A stretch of 64,000 bases of DNA from Brevundimonas sp. SH203 (GCF_002157625.1 NZ_BDMM01000005.1:186001-250000), one strand, 5' to 3'; shown: positions 54,079 through 62,384, counted from the first letter of the stretch. Made by a program: numbers and translations. The notes: a model not told the origin generated them from the sequence alone.

Positions 54079-54294
54079 ATGCTCGACCTCGACATGACCC
54101 CCTACGCCGCCTTCGTCTGGCCCGCCTGGGGGATCAGCGCCCTGGTCCTGACCGCCCTGACCGTCCGCGCCTTCGCCGTCGCCCGCAAATGGAAGCGCGA
54201 ACTGGCCCGACTTGAGGCGGCCGACACTAAGACCGACGGCGCTCAAGCAGCGCGAAGCGCGGTAGCGCCAAAAGAAAACGGGCTTCGCCCGTGA
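54079..54294 (+). CDS. ccmD: haem exporter protein CcmD with repeat-derived tail
   Basis: A 71-residue one-helix protein that joins CcmA/B/C to CcmE. The start MLDLDMTPYAAFVWPAWGIS and the basic end of the helix (RAFAVARKWKRELARLEAAD) fit the family, which is typically 40-60 residues. The last 20 residues (TDGAQAARSAVAPKENGLRP) are coded by a CTCAAG-family repeat and its flank. The stop overlaps the GTG start of ccmG by four bases (54291-54294). Confidence 0.88.
   Translation: MLDLDMTPYAAFVWPAWGISALVLTALTVRAFAVARKWKRELARLEAADTKTDGAQAARSAVAPKENGLRP
54242..54270 (+). repeat. short hairpin repeat, CTCAAG family, copy 3, inside ccmD
   Basis: CTCAAGCAG, then GCGC-GAA-GCGC, then GGTAGCGCC, followed by AAAAGAAAACGGG. 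It forms most of the ccmD C-terminus and ends about 20 bases before the ccmG start. It is the clearest case here of a repeat accepted inside a coding region. Confidence 0.8.
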
Positions 54295-54854
54295 ACCGCT
54301 GGCTGGCCCTTCTGCCTCTGGCGGTCCTGGCGGCGCTGGCGGCCCTGTTCATCGGCTGGTCGCTGAAGCGCGACCCGGCCTTCAAGCCCGACGCCCTGGT
54401 CGGCCAGCCCATCCCCGAGACCGTCCTGCCCCTGCTGTCGGGCGACCAGGCGGGGCCGGGACATCTGGACCTGAAGACGGCCGGGGTCGGTCGGCCCATG
54501 CTGATCAACGTCTTCGCCTCCTGGTGCGCGCCGTGCCGGATCGAACATCCCAAACTGCTGGCGCTCAAGGCGCGCGGCGTCGCCGTCGTCGGAGTCGCCT
54601 ACAAGGACGAGCCGGTCGCCACCCGCGCCTTCCTGGACGAGATGGGCGATCCCTATTCCATGGTGCTGGTGGACCGCGAGGGCCGGGCGGGCCTGGACCT
54701 GGGCATTTCCGGCGTGCCCGAGACCTTCGCCGTCGACGCCATGGGCCGGATCACCGCCAAACAGTCGGGTCCGCTGCTGAACGACGCCGACATCGACCGG
54801 CTGGTGGCCTCCATGCAGGCCCCGCCGCGACCTCTGCCGACCGCCAAACCGTAA
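54291..54854 (+). CDS. ccmG: thiol:disulfide interchange protein CcmG/DsbE
   Basis: A 187-residue membrane-anchored thioredoxin-like reductase that keeps apocytochrome c and CcmH thiols reduced. One N-terminal helix (residues 3-23), active site WCAPC (Cys79, Cys82) in INVFASWCAPCRIEHP, and the family acid loop GVAYKDE and cis-Pro loop SGVPETFAVD are present. The start is GTG at 54291, overlapping the ccmD stop. CcmE, F and H are not in the window. Confidence 0.94.
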   Translation: MNRWLALLPLAVLAALAALFIGWSLKRDPAFKPDALVGQPIPETVLPLLSGDQAGPGHLDLKTAGVGRPMLINVFASWCAPCRIEHPKLLALKARGVAVVGVAYKDEPVATRAFLDEMGDPYSMVLVDREGRAGLDLGISGVPETFAVDAMGRITAKQSGPLLNDADIDRLVASMQAPPRPLPTAKP

Positions 54855-54908
54855 AGCCGCTCAAGGCGCGTTAACCCTTTTTCGAGGGATTGCGTTAACC
54901 ATGCCGGC

Positions 54909-55181
54909 ATGAGCGCGATTCGCCCCGGCCTGCCGTTGAACACGCCCGCCCAGGGCCTCGATCTGCCCAGCGCGCGCAACGCCCAGGCGGCCTTCTTCCG
55001 CGCCGCCCTTAACCAGACACCTGCGCCTCAGTCCGCCCCCGCTCCGGCGCCGGCCGCAGCCGTCATGTCCGCGATCCGCACCGCCACGCCCGCCCGGCCG
55101 GTCCAGGCGCCCGCCGCCCCGCCCGCGCGCGAGGAGCCGAGAATCCTGCGCCCCGGCTCCTACCTCGACATCCGCGTCTGA
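54909..55181 (+). CDS. small Pro/Ala-rich hypothetical protein
   Basis: A 90-residue protein with no signal or membrane helix. It is rich in Pro and Ala and ends RPGSYLDIRV. The word MSAIR occurs twice (residue 1 and residue 53), so the protein may come from an internal repeat. I do not recognise a family. It may be read from the ccm operon (54 bases after ccmG) and stops directly next to the convergent M48 gene stop. Confidence 0.5.
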   Translation: MSAIRPGLPLNTPAQGLDLPSARNAQAAFFRAALNQTPAPQSAPAPAPAAAVMSAIRTATPARPVQAPAAPPAREEPRILRPGSYLDIRV

Positions 55182-55937
<756 letters not shown>

Positions 55938-56005
55938 GAGACGACCTCTTGGCAAATTGGCGCAACAGCCAAGCAAATCCCGTCCCCTCGGTCCAGGTTC
56001 CGATT

Positions 56006-57562
56006 TCACCCCACCGGCGTCGCGCCCAGCAGGATGCGGCAGGCGTCGGCTTCGGCGGTCAGGGCGGCGCGCTTCGCCTCGCCGAAGCCGTCCAGGGTCT
56101 TGTAAGGCATGGCCAGGCGAGGGTTGTCGCGCAGGCGGCGGCGATTGCGCTCAAGGAAACCCCAGTACAGCCGGTTGAACGGGCAGGCGGCGTCGCCGCT
56201 CTTGCTCTTCACATCATAGCGGCAGGCCCCGCAGTAGTCGCTCATCCGGTCGATATAGGCCCCCGAGGCCGCATAGGGTTTGGACCCCACGATCCCCCCG
56301 TCGGCGAACAGGGCCATGCCGCGCGTATTGGGCATCTCCACCCATTCGTAGGCGTCGGCGTAAACGCACAGATACCAGTCGTCGACCTGATCGGGATGCA
56401 CGCCCAGCAGCAGGGCCAGATTGCCCGTCACCATCAGCCGCTGGATATGGTGGGCGTAGGCGTTGTCGCGCGTCGTCTTCACCACGTCGGCGACGCAGGC
56501 CATGTCCGTCTCGCCCGACCAGTAGAACCAGGGCAGGGCCCGGTCGGCGTCCAGAAAATTTCGCGCCCGATACTCCGGCGCCTTCAGCCAGTAGATTCCC
56601 CGGACGAACTCGCGCCAGCCCAGGATCTGTCGAATGAACCCCTCCACGGCGTTCAGCGGCGCCGCCCCAGCGCGATAGACGGCCTCCGCCCGGCGACAGA
56701 CATCCAGCGGGTCCAGCAGGCCCAGATTGATCGCGGTCGAGATCAGCCCGTGCCACATCCACGGTCGGCCTTCCGCCATCGCATCCTGCCAGTCGCCGAA
56801 GCCGGGCAGGACGGTGGACAGAAAGTCGTCCAGAACCCTCTCCGCCTCCTCGGCCGTGGTCGGCCAGCCGAAGCCGTCCAGCGCGCCGAAATGGTCGGGA
56901 AACAGCCGCTCGACATCCTCCATCGCCTGGCGCGCGACCGCATTGGGCGCAATACGCAGCCGCGCGGGCGGCGTCATGTCCCTCGGCAGTTTCTTGCGGT
57001 TTTCCGCGTCATAGTTCCAGCGCCCGCCCTCCGGCTGGTCGCCGTCCATCAGAAGCCCGGTCGCCCGGCGCATCTCGCGATAGAAGAACTCCATCCTCAG
57101 CTGCGACTTGCCCGAGGCCCAGCGCCGGAAACGGTCGTGCGAGCAGATGAAACGGCGGTCGGGTCGGATTTCGACCGGCAGACCCGCCCCTTCGGCGAAG
57201 GCGGCCAAAAACTCGGCCAGCCGCCACTCGCCGCATTCGGTCATGACGACGGCGTCGAAATCCCCGGCCTCCAGCCCGCGGGCCAGTTCGCCGGCGATGG
57301 AGCCGGTGTTGTCAGGATCGTCGATCCGCACATAGCGCACCGTGGCGCCCCGCCCCCTCAGCCGTTCGGCGTGGTTGCGCATGGCGGCGAAGACCAGGGC
57401 GATCTTCTGCTTGTGGTGGCGCACATAGGTCGCCTCGTCGCGCACCTCGGCCATCAGTATGACGTCGGCGGCGGGGTCCAGCCCATCCAGCGCGCTCAAA
57501 TCGTCCGACAGCTGGTCGCCCAGCACCAGCCTCAGAACCGCCAATCCCGCCTCCGTCGTCAT
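56006..57562 (-). CDS. phrB: iron-sulfur bacterial cryptochrome/photolyase (FeS-BCP, PhrB-like)
   Basis: A 518-residue flavoprotein that repairs (6-4) photolesions with light, or senses light. The N-terminal Rossmann domain (RLVLGDQLSDDL) precedes the helical FAD domain (LNAVEGFIRQILGWREFVRGIYW, HHIQRLMVTGNLALLLG). Cysteines 356, 444, 447 and 460 keep the 88/3/13 spacing of the PhrB [4Fe-4S] ligands I recall from Agrobacterium. I chose the ATG at 57562 on family grounds. The gene is downstream of tRNA-Gly on the same strand, separated by a terminator. Confidence 0.93.
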   Translation of the reverse strand: MTTEAGLAVLRLVLGDQLSDDLSALDGLDPAADVILMAEVRDEATYVRHHKQKIALVFAAMRNHAERLRGRGATVRYVRIDDPDNTGSIAGELARGLEAGDFDAVVMTECGEWRLAEFLAAFAEGAGLPVEIRPDRRFICSHDRFRRWASGKSQLRMEFFYREMRRATGLLMDGDQPEGGRWNYDAENRKKLPRDMTPPARLRIAPNAVARQAMEDVERLFPDHFGALDGFGWPTTAEEAERVLDDFLSTVLPGFGDWQDAMAEGRPWMWHGLISTAINLGLLDPLDVCRRAEAVYRAGAAPLNAVEGFIRQILGWREFVRGIYWLKAPEYRARNFLDADRALPWFYWSGETDMACVADVVKTTRDNAYAHHIQRLMVTGNLALLLGVHPDQVDDWYLCVYADAYEWVEMPNTRGMALFADGGIVGSKPYAASGAYIDRMSDYCGACRYDVKSKSGDAACPFNRLYWGFLERNRRRLRDNPRLAMPYKTLDGFGEAKRAALTAEADACRILLGATPVG

Positions 57563-57580
57563 GCGTCGGGGCCTGAACGC

Positions 57581-57616
57581 AAAAACGGGCCTGACCGACC
57601 GGCCAGACCCGTTTTT
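57581..57616 (-). terminator. tRNA-Gly intrinsic terminator
   Basis: AAAAACGGGC...CCCGTTTTT makes a stem with a T-run on the minus strand, between the tRNA and the photolyase start. The interior GGCC/GGCC words extend the stem. Confidence 0.78.
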
Positions 57617-57631
57617 ATTTGCATCCCGACA

Positions 57632-57706
57632 TGGAGCGGGCGAGGCGATTCGAACGCCCGACCCCAACCTTGGCAAGGTTGTGCTCTACCCCTGAGCTAC
57701 GCCCGC
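57632..57706 (-). tRNA. tRNA-Gly (anticodon GCC)
   Basis: A 75-base cloverleaf with CCA encoded. The acceptor GCGGGCG/CGCCCGC is perfect, the D-arm begins GCTCAG, the anticodon loop is TTGCCAA and the T-loop is GTTCGAATC-like. The discriminator is T, usual for tRNA-Gly. Confidence 0.96.
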
Positions 57707-57790
57707 AATCCGTAAGGCGCTACGTGTGCGCCCCGTCGAGGAGGGGGCGTATAGCGGAGGGTTGAACGATCCTGCAAGCTCTTTTTTCGA

Positions 57791-57814
57791 CTATCTCGCT
57801 TCGCGCGACTTGAG
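57791..57814 (-). repeat. short hairpin repeat, CTCAAG family, inverted copy
   Basis: Read on the minus strand: CTCAAGTCGCGCGAAGCGAGATAG. A second copy in the other orientation lies at 57880, so the two face each other around the SDR gene's 3' side. Confidence 0.7.
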
Positions 57815-57879
57815 CCGGATTGGACCCTGGACCGCCGCCTCTGGAACGCTCCGCCGCTCGCCGCCCGAGCGCCTTCGCG

Positions 57880-57917
57880 CTCAAGCAGCGAGCCGCCGGG
57901 CGGCGAGCGATAGCGCC
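57880..57917 (+). repeat. short hairpin repeat, CTCAAG family, long-loop copy
   Basis: CTCAAGCAGCGAG, then GCCGCCGGGCGGC, then GAGCGATAGCGCC. The stem is longer than in other copies. It ends 9 bases before the SDR stop. The gap 57707-57926 holds nothing else that I can see. Confidence 0.68.
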
Positions 57918-57926
57918 CTCAAAAAG

Positions 57927-58709
57927 TCAGCGCGGCGCCAGTCGGATCGCGCCGTCCAGGCGGATGCACTCGCCGTTGATATAGACGTTGCGCGCCAGCT
58001 CCAGCACCAGCGACGCATAGTCGGCCGGCGTGCCCAGACGGCTGGGGAAGGGGATGGCGGCGGCCAGGGCGTCCTGGATCTTCTGGTCCATGCCGGCCAT
58101 CATCGGCGTCCACATGATGCCGGGCAGGATGGTGTTGCAGCGCACGCCTTCCTGGGCCAGATCGCGCGCGACCGGCAGGGTCATGGCGTAAACCCCGCCC
58201 TTGGACGCCGAATAGGCCGCCTGGCCGATCTGGCCGTCCTGGGCCGCCACCGAGGCGGTGTTGACGATCAGGCCGCGCTCGCCGTCCGCCATCGGCTCCA
58301 GCGTCACCATGCCCGCCGCCGATTGCGACAGGACGCGGAAGGTGCCGAACAGATTGACCCGCACCGTGCGTTCGAACTGGGCCATGTCGTGGGCCTTGAT
58401 CTCGCCGGTGTCCTTCTTGCGCGAGACGGTCTTCATGCCGGTGGCGATGCCGGCGCAGTTGACGGTCAGACGCTCCTGGCCGTGGGCCGCGCGGGCCTTT
58501 TCGAAGGCTGAGGCGACCGAGGCGTCGTCGGTCACGTCCACCTGGCAGAAGACGCCGCCGATCTCGGCCGCGACGGCCTCGCCCTTTTCGGCGTTCAGGT
58601 CGAACAGGGCGACCTTGGCGCCGGTGGCGGCGATGGCGCGGGCCGTGCCCTCGCCAAGGCCCGAGGCGCCGCCCGTGACCACCGCGGCGATGCTGCTGTC
58701 GAGTTTCAT
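57927..58709 (-). CDS. SDR-family oxidoreductase (3-hydroxyacyl-CoA dehydrogenase type 2-like)
   Basis: A 260-residue NAD(H) dehydrogenase. Glycine motif TGGASGLGEGTARAI, NCAGIATG, catalytic Ser in NTASVAAQDGQIG and Tyr/Lys in AAYSASKGGVYAM. It most resembles HSD17B10-like short-chain hydroxyacyl-CoA dehydrogenases, which suggests a role in acyl-CoA or branched-chain breakdown. I chose the ATG at 58709 (MKLDSSIAAVVTGG) on family grounds. It diverges from the DUF1232 gene. Confidence 0.9.
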   Translation of the reverse strand: MKLDSSIAAVVTGGASGLGEGTARAIAATGAKVALFDLNAEKGEAVAAEIGGVFCQVDVTDDASVASAFEKARAAHGQERLTVNCAGIATGMKTVSRKKDTGEIKAHDMAQFERTVRVNLFGTFRVLSQSAAGMVTLEPMADGERGLIVNTASVAAQDGQIGQAAYSASKGGVYAMTLPVARDLAQEGVRCNTILPGIMWTPMMAGMDQKIQDALAAAIPFPSRLGTPADYASLVLELARNVYINGECIRLDGAIRLAPR

Positions 58710-58764
58710 CCTGATCGTTCCTATATTGCGTTGAACCTGAGTTTCGTTTGAGGATTTAGCGGCC

Positions 58765-59163
58765 ATGACCGCCAAAGCCAAACCCGCCGATCCGTCCGAC
58801 GCCCTGGACCCGAAGAAGGCGCTGGTCCCGTCCGTGGTCAAGGTCAACGAGGTGCGCGTGACCCGGGGCTTCTGGCCCAAGATTCGGCGCACGGCCGCCC
58901 GCATCCCCTTCGCGGACCAGGCGCTGGCGGCCTGGTATTCGGCGCGCGATCCCGAGACGCCGCTGGCGGCCAAGGGGATGATCTTCGCGGGCCTGGCCTA
59001 TTTCGTCATGCCCATCGACGCCATTCCCGACATCTTCGCCGGCATCGGCTACACCGACGACGCGGCAGTCATCGCCGCCCTGCTGGCCACGTTGGGCGCC
59101 AACATCAAACGCCGCCACCGCGACCAGGCCGAAGAGGCGCTGGAGCGGTTGAAGACGAAATAG
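58765..59163 (+). CDS. YkvA-family (DUF1232) protein
   Basis: A 132-residue protein. The conserved DUF1232 core is AKGMIFAGLAYFVMPIDAIPDIFAGIGYTDDAAVIAALLATLG (about 75-115), with the signature P-x-D-x-I-P-D. It probably lies at the membrane through this hydrophobic hairpin. The function is unknown. It is the last normal-GC gene before the AT-rich island. Confidence 0.85.
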   Translation: MTAKAKPADPSDALDPKKALVPSVVKVNEVRVTRGFWPKIRRTAARIPFADQALAAWYSARDPETPLAAKGMIFAGLAYFVMPIDAIPDIFAGIGYTDDAAVIAALLATLGANIKRRHRDQAEEALERLKTK

Positions 59164-59640
59164 GTCTCACTCTTTCTCGCGAGAGAAAAGGGTCAAGAAG
59201 CTCTAGATCGGACCAGGTCAAATCCTGCGTATCGCTTTCAGTCGATTTCGTTGCGGCCGCCCGAAAATCCAAGACAATTTTTGGTTGGCGAAAATTTCGC
59301 CTTGACGTTGCCCTATCAGGTTGGAACAATAAGTGAACATAAGCGTCTATGATTTTCAGACGCAGGCCAAAATTTAATTTCTGGAGGAAGATATGGCGTC
59401 ATATTATGTAAACAATCGCTCTCAAACCAATGGCGACCATGAGGTTCACAAACAAGATTGCTCGTACTTACCTTCCGATCGAACATATCTCGGAGAACAT
59501 TTCGGATGTAGTTCTGCTGTTTCAGCAGCACGGTTACATTTCAACAAAGTCAATGGCTGTTATTGGTGCAGCAACCCGTGCCACACGAGTTGATTGAGCC
59601 GATTTTTATCATGCTTCTTCGACCACAACTGTAGCTCCAT
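59164..59640. other. AT-rich island of about 480 bases
   Basis: From 59220 to about 59640 the composition falls far below the rest of the window (runs such as CCAAAATTTAATTTCTGG). It holds one small gene (59393-59593) with codon use unlike its neighbours. No transposase, tRNA boundary or obvious direct repeat flanks it. The composition points to recent transfer. Confidence 0.75.
59393..59593 (+). CDS. small Cys/His-rich protein, probably horizontally acquired
   Basis: A 66-residue protein with five Cys (23, 39, 56, 59, 63) and several His, including the pairs GCYWC and SNPCHTS at the end: likely a zinc-binding or disulfide-bonded fold. A very strong SD (GGAGGA) lies 7 bases before the ATG. 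The pattern YYVNN-x5-NGDHEVH-x3-C is familiar from small proteins in varied bacteria, but I cannot name a family. Codon use is AT-rich, unlike all neighbours. The function is unknown. Confidence 0.7.
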   Translation: MASYYVNNRSQTNGDHEVHKQDCSYLPSDRTYLGEHFGCSSAVSAARLHFNKVNGCYWCSNPCHTS

Positions 59641-60636
59641 TTATATCGTCACCACGACCTTACCCATGGCCTGACGGTCGCCCAGGGCCTGGATCGCCTC
59701 GCCGGCCTTTTCCAGCGGGAAGGTCTTGGACACGCGCGGCTTGATCTTGCCGTCGGCGTACATCTGCATCAGTTCGGCCATGTTGGCGGCGTGGGCCTTG
59801 GGATCGCGCATCACCGCCGCGCCCCAGAAGACGCCGATCACCGACACCGACTTCAACAGGGTCAGGTTCAGCGGCAGGGACGGGATACCCGCCGGGAAGC
59901 CGACCACCAGATAGCGACCGTTCCAGTCCATGGCCCGCAGCGCCGGATCGGCGTAGTCGCCGCCCACCGCATCATAGACCACGTCCGCCCCGTCGCGGCC
60001 CGTCGCCAGCTTGAACTCGCCCGACAGTTCCTTTTGCGCGGCCTTGTCCATCGGGCCGGACGGATAGATCAGGCCGTTGTCGGCCCCCATTTCCAGGGCG
60101 AACTGCACCTTGTCGTTGGTCGAGGCGGCGGCGACCACGCGCGCGCCCATGGCCTTGCCCAGCTCCACGGCGGCGGCGCCCACGCCCCCGGCGGCGCCCA
60201 GAACCAGCAGCGTCTCTCCGGCCTTCAGCTGCGCCCGGTCCTTCAGCGCGTAATAGCTGGTGCCATAGGTCATCACCAGGGCCGCCGCCTCCTCGAAGCT
60301 CATGGCGTCGGGGATGGGGATGACCGTCTCGGCCCGCACCGCCAGCCGTTCGACCAGGCCGCCCCAGCCGGGCACGGCGATGACGCGGTCGCCCTTGCGC
60401 ACGCCCTTGACGCCCTCGCCCACCGCCTCGACCACGCCCGCGACCTCGGCGCCGGGCGAGAAGGGGCGTTCCGGCCGGAACTGATACTTGTCCTCGATGA
60501 TCAATGTGTCGGGATAGTTGATCCCCACCGCCTTGACCTCGATGACGACCTCGCCCGCCTTGGGCGTGGGATCGAGGACATCCTCCACCACCAGGGTTTC
60601 GGGACCGCCGGCGGTCTTGGACAGAACAGCGCGCAT
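59641..60636 (-). CDS. NADPH:quinone oxidoreductase (MDR superfamily)
   Basis: A 331-residue medium-chain reductase without the structural-zinc Cys lobe. The glycine motif GAAGGVGAAAVELGKAMGARVVAA, the upstream YGTSYYALKDRAQLKAGETLLVLG segment and the YDAVGGDYADPALRAMDWNGRYLVVGF stretch fit the quinone-reductase (QOR) group. It reduces quinones or enones with NADPH; the substrate is unknown. I chose the ATG at 60636 (MRAVLSKTAGG). Confidence 0.9.
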   Translation of the reverse strand: MRAVLSKTAGGPETLVVEDVLDPTPKAGEVVIEVKAVGINYPDTLIIEDKYQFRPERPFSPGAEVAGVVEAVGEGVKGVRKGDRVIAVPGWGGLVERLAVRAETVIPIPDAMSFEEAAALVMTYGTSYYALKDRAQLKAGETLLVLGAAGGVGAAAVELGKAMGARVVAAASTNDKVQFALEMGADNGLIYPSGPMDKAAQKELSGEFKLATGRDGADVVYDAVGGDYADPALRAMDWNGRYLVVGFPAGIPSLPLNLTLLKSVSVIGVFWGAAVMRDPKAHAANMAELMQMYADGKIKPRVSKTFPLEKAGEAIQALGDRQAMGKVVVTI

Positions 60637-60650
60637 CAAGATTTCCTTTC

Positions 60651-60679
60651 TTGGCCTACCGCGCTTCGCGCTACTTGAG
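60651..60679 (-). repeat. short hairpin repeat, CTCAAG family, inverted copy at a 5' end
   Basis: On the minus strand: CTCAAGTAG, GCGC-GAA-GCGC, GGTAGGCCAA. It ends 14 bases before the quinone reductase ATG and is followed by GAAAGGAAAT, which includes the ribosome-binding site (AGGAAA). Confidence 0.78.
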
Positions 60680-60781
60680 GCCCGTTTCCCTTCGACCGAC
60701 ATGGCGCGGCCTTCATCGTGACGCTAAAGAGCGCCACGCCCGTTTGAAAGAGGCGACCGAAACAAGGTTCAGGACAATCCC

Positions 60782-61669
60782 ATGACCGCCCTCATCCTCC
60801 ACGGCGGCGCCGGCGCCCGGCGCGAACGCAACTACGACGCCGAGGTCGTGCATATGCGTGAAGTGGTCGAGGCCATGAAGGCGCGGCTGGACGCGGGCGA
60901 CAGCGCCCTGGACGTGGCTGCGGCCGCCGTCGTCATGCTGGAAGATTCGGGCCTCTATGTCGCCGGCAAGGGCGCCTCGCCCAATCTGGCCGGCGCCTAT
61001 GAGCTGGACGCCAGCATCATGGACGGATCGACCCGCCGCGCCGGCGCCGTCGCCGCCCTGCAGGGGTTCCGCAACCCCGTCGTCGCCGCCCGCGCGGTGA
61101 TGGAGCGCACGCCCCACGTCATGCTGGCGGGCGAGGGCGCGGCCCTGTTCGCCCACGACCAGGGGCTGGAGCCGATCGTCGACGAGGCGGCCTGGTTCAC
61201 CGGCGCCGGCAAGGGCGAGGACAACCATCCGCCCGGCGCCCTCAGCCACGGCACCGTCGGCTGCTGTGTGCTGGACAGCCAGGGCCGCCTCGCCGCCGCC
61301 ACCTCGACCGCCGGGGTGTTTGGCAAGATGCCGGGCCGGGTCGGCGACACCCCCATCCCCGCCGCCGGAACCTGGGCCGACGACAAGGCCGCCGCCTCCT
61401 GCACCGGCCAGGGGGAATATTTCATCCGCGTCGCCGCCGCCGCCCAGGCCGCCTGGCGCGTGGCCGCCGGCCAGACCCTGGCCGACGCGACCCAGGCCGT
61501 GATCGACCAGATCGGACAGCTCGACGGCCAGGGCCGGGGCGGCGACGGCGGCATGATCGCCCTGGACGCCGCCGGAAATATCGCCGCCCCCTTCAACAGC
61601 CAGGGCATGAAACACGCCTGGCTGACCACCGCCGGCGAGATCGGCGTGCGCGTCTTCCCCAGCGAGTGA
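60782..61669 (+). CDS. iaaA: isoaspartyl peptidase / plant-type L-asparaginase
   Basis: A 295-residue N-terminal nucleophile hydrolase that cleaves itself before its catalytic Thr. The cleavage site is SHG-T158 in ALSHGTVGCCVLD, and the substrate loop STAGVFGKMPGRVGDTPIPAAGTWAD and GGDGGMIALD follow. The N-terminal ILHGGAGARR is typical. The enzyme removes isoaspartyl residues from damaged peptides or hydrolyses asparagine; no signal peptide is seen. Confidence 0.93.
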   Translation: MTALILHGGAGARRERNYDAEVVHMREVVEAMKARLDAGDSALDVAAAAVVMLEDSGLYVAGKGASPNLAGAYELDASIMDGSTRRAGAVAALQGFRNPVVAARAVMERTPHVMLAGEGAALFAHDQGLEPIVDEAAWFTGAGKGEDNHPPGALSHGTVGCCVLDSQGRLAAATSTAGVFGKMPGRVGDTPIPAAGTWADDKAAASCTGQGEYFIRVAAAAQAAWRVAAGQTLADATQAVIDQIGQLDGQGRGGDGGMIALDAAGNIAAPFNSQGMKHAWLTTAGEIGVRVFPSE

Positions 61670-61717
61670 AACACACGCAAGGATTGACGAGTTCGTCTCG
61701 ATGGGCGAACCCAGGCT

Positions 61718-62143
61718 ATGGCGATCCGTGAACATCCGAAGATCGGCACGATCCTGATGTGCGACTTCGACAGCGGCTTTACACCGCCAGAAATGGTCAA
61801 GCGCCGCCCGGTCGTCGTCGTCAGCCCAAAGATCGTCGCCAGACCGGGCCTTTGCACGGTCGTTCCCCTATCGACTACGGCGCCCGACCCGGTGATGCAG
61901 TTTCACTGCCAGATCGATCTGCCCGATCTGCTTCCGGACTGGCTCGATAAAAAGGGCGTATGGGTCAAGGCAGACATGATGGTCGCCGTGGCCTTATCGC
62001 GACTTGACTTCATCCGACTGGCGAAAAGCCGGCAAGGCAAACGCGAATACTGTTTCTCGACCATAACCAGCGATAATCTAAGAACAATACGGGGCTGCAT
62101 TCTCGCAGGCCTGGGCTTGGCCCACTTGACAAAAAGCCTGTAA
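61718..62143 (+). CDS. PemK/MazF-family toxin without a visible antitoxin
   Basis: A 141-residue endoribonuclease-type toxin. The family start PKIGTILMCDFDSGFTPPEMVKRRPVVVVSP includes the conserved KRRPVVVV strand; VVPLSTT and a late Asp/Trp loop (LDKKGVWVKADMMVAVAL) fit PemK. MazF-type toxins cut mRNA at short sites. No antitoxin ORF lies within 48 bases upstream or 240 downstream, so it is solitary or uses an unlinked antidote. Downstream is a candidate small RNA. Confidence 0.85.
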   Translation: MAIREHPKIGTILMCDFDSGFTPPEMVKRRPVVVVSPKIVARPGLCTVVPLSTTAPDPVMQFHCQIDLPDLLPDWLDKKGVWVKADMMVAVALSRLDFIRLAKSRQGKREYCFSTITSDNLRTIRGCILAGLGLAHLTKSL

Positions 62144-62154
62144 CTCAATAGATC
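62126..62154 (+). promoter_or_regulatory. sigma-70-like promoter at the end of the PemK gene
   Basis: TTGACA (62126-62131) and TAGATC (62149-62154) are separated by exactly 17 bases. The -35 element overlaps the last codons of the toxin gene. It would start a transcript at about 62161. Sequence match only. Confidence 0.5.
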
Positions 62155-62160
62155 AGCGAC

Positions 62161-62280
62161 CGTTAGCGGCTCTGGCGTCAGCAATCCGCGTCTGAGACCT
62201 CGCAAGAGGCCGTCGTGCATTCTGGGGCGAATGCAAGCTCTTTGCACGGCGTAGAAAGCCTCGCTCCGGCGAGGCTTTTT
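62161..62280 (+). ncRNA. candidate small regulatory RNA, about 120 nt
   Basis: It lies between the promoter at 62126-62154 and a strong intrinsic terminator (AAAGCCTCGC, 62255-62264, pairs with GCGAGGCTTT, 62269-62278, then a T-run to 62280). Inside are CCTC-GCAA-GAGG and TGCATTC-TGGGGC-GAATGCA (62216-62235). CGTGCA (62214-62219) can alternatively pair with TGCACG (62243-62248), so two structures compete. No ORF is seen. It may instead be only a toxin-gene 3' end. Confidence 0.5.
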
Positions 62281-62384
62281 CCTTTTCGCCGCCAAGGCGC
62301 GCTTCATTACATCTCGGTAAGGTGCAAGACGCACGATCGCTGTTAGGGTCCGGGCGCCCGGCGTTCCGGGCTTCGGAGCCCCCC

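Noticed and set aside
51985..54854. A complete cytochrome c maturation operon
   Set aside because: Only ccmA, B, C, D and G are here; ccmE, F and H are not found in the window and are probably elsewhere.
61670..61717. Antitoxin gene upstream of the PemK toxin
   Set aside because: Only 48 bases lie between the peptidase stop and the toxin start, too short for an antitoxin, and no overlapping frame has a plausible start.
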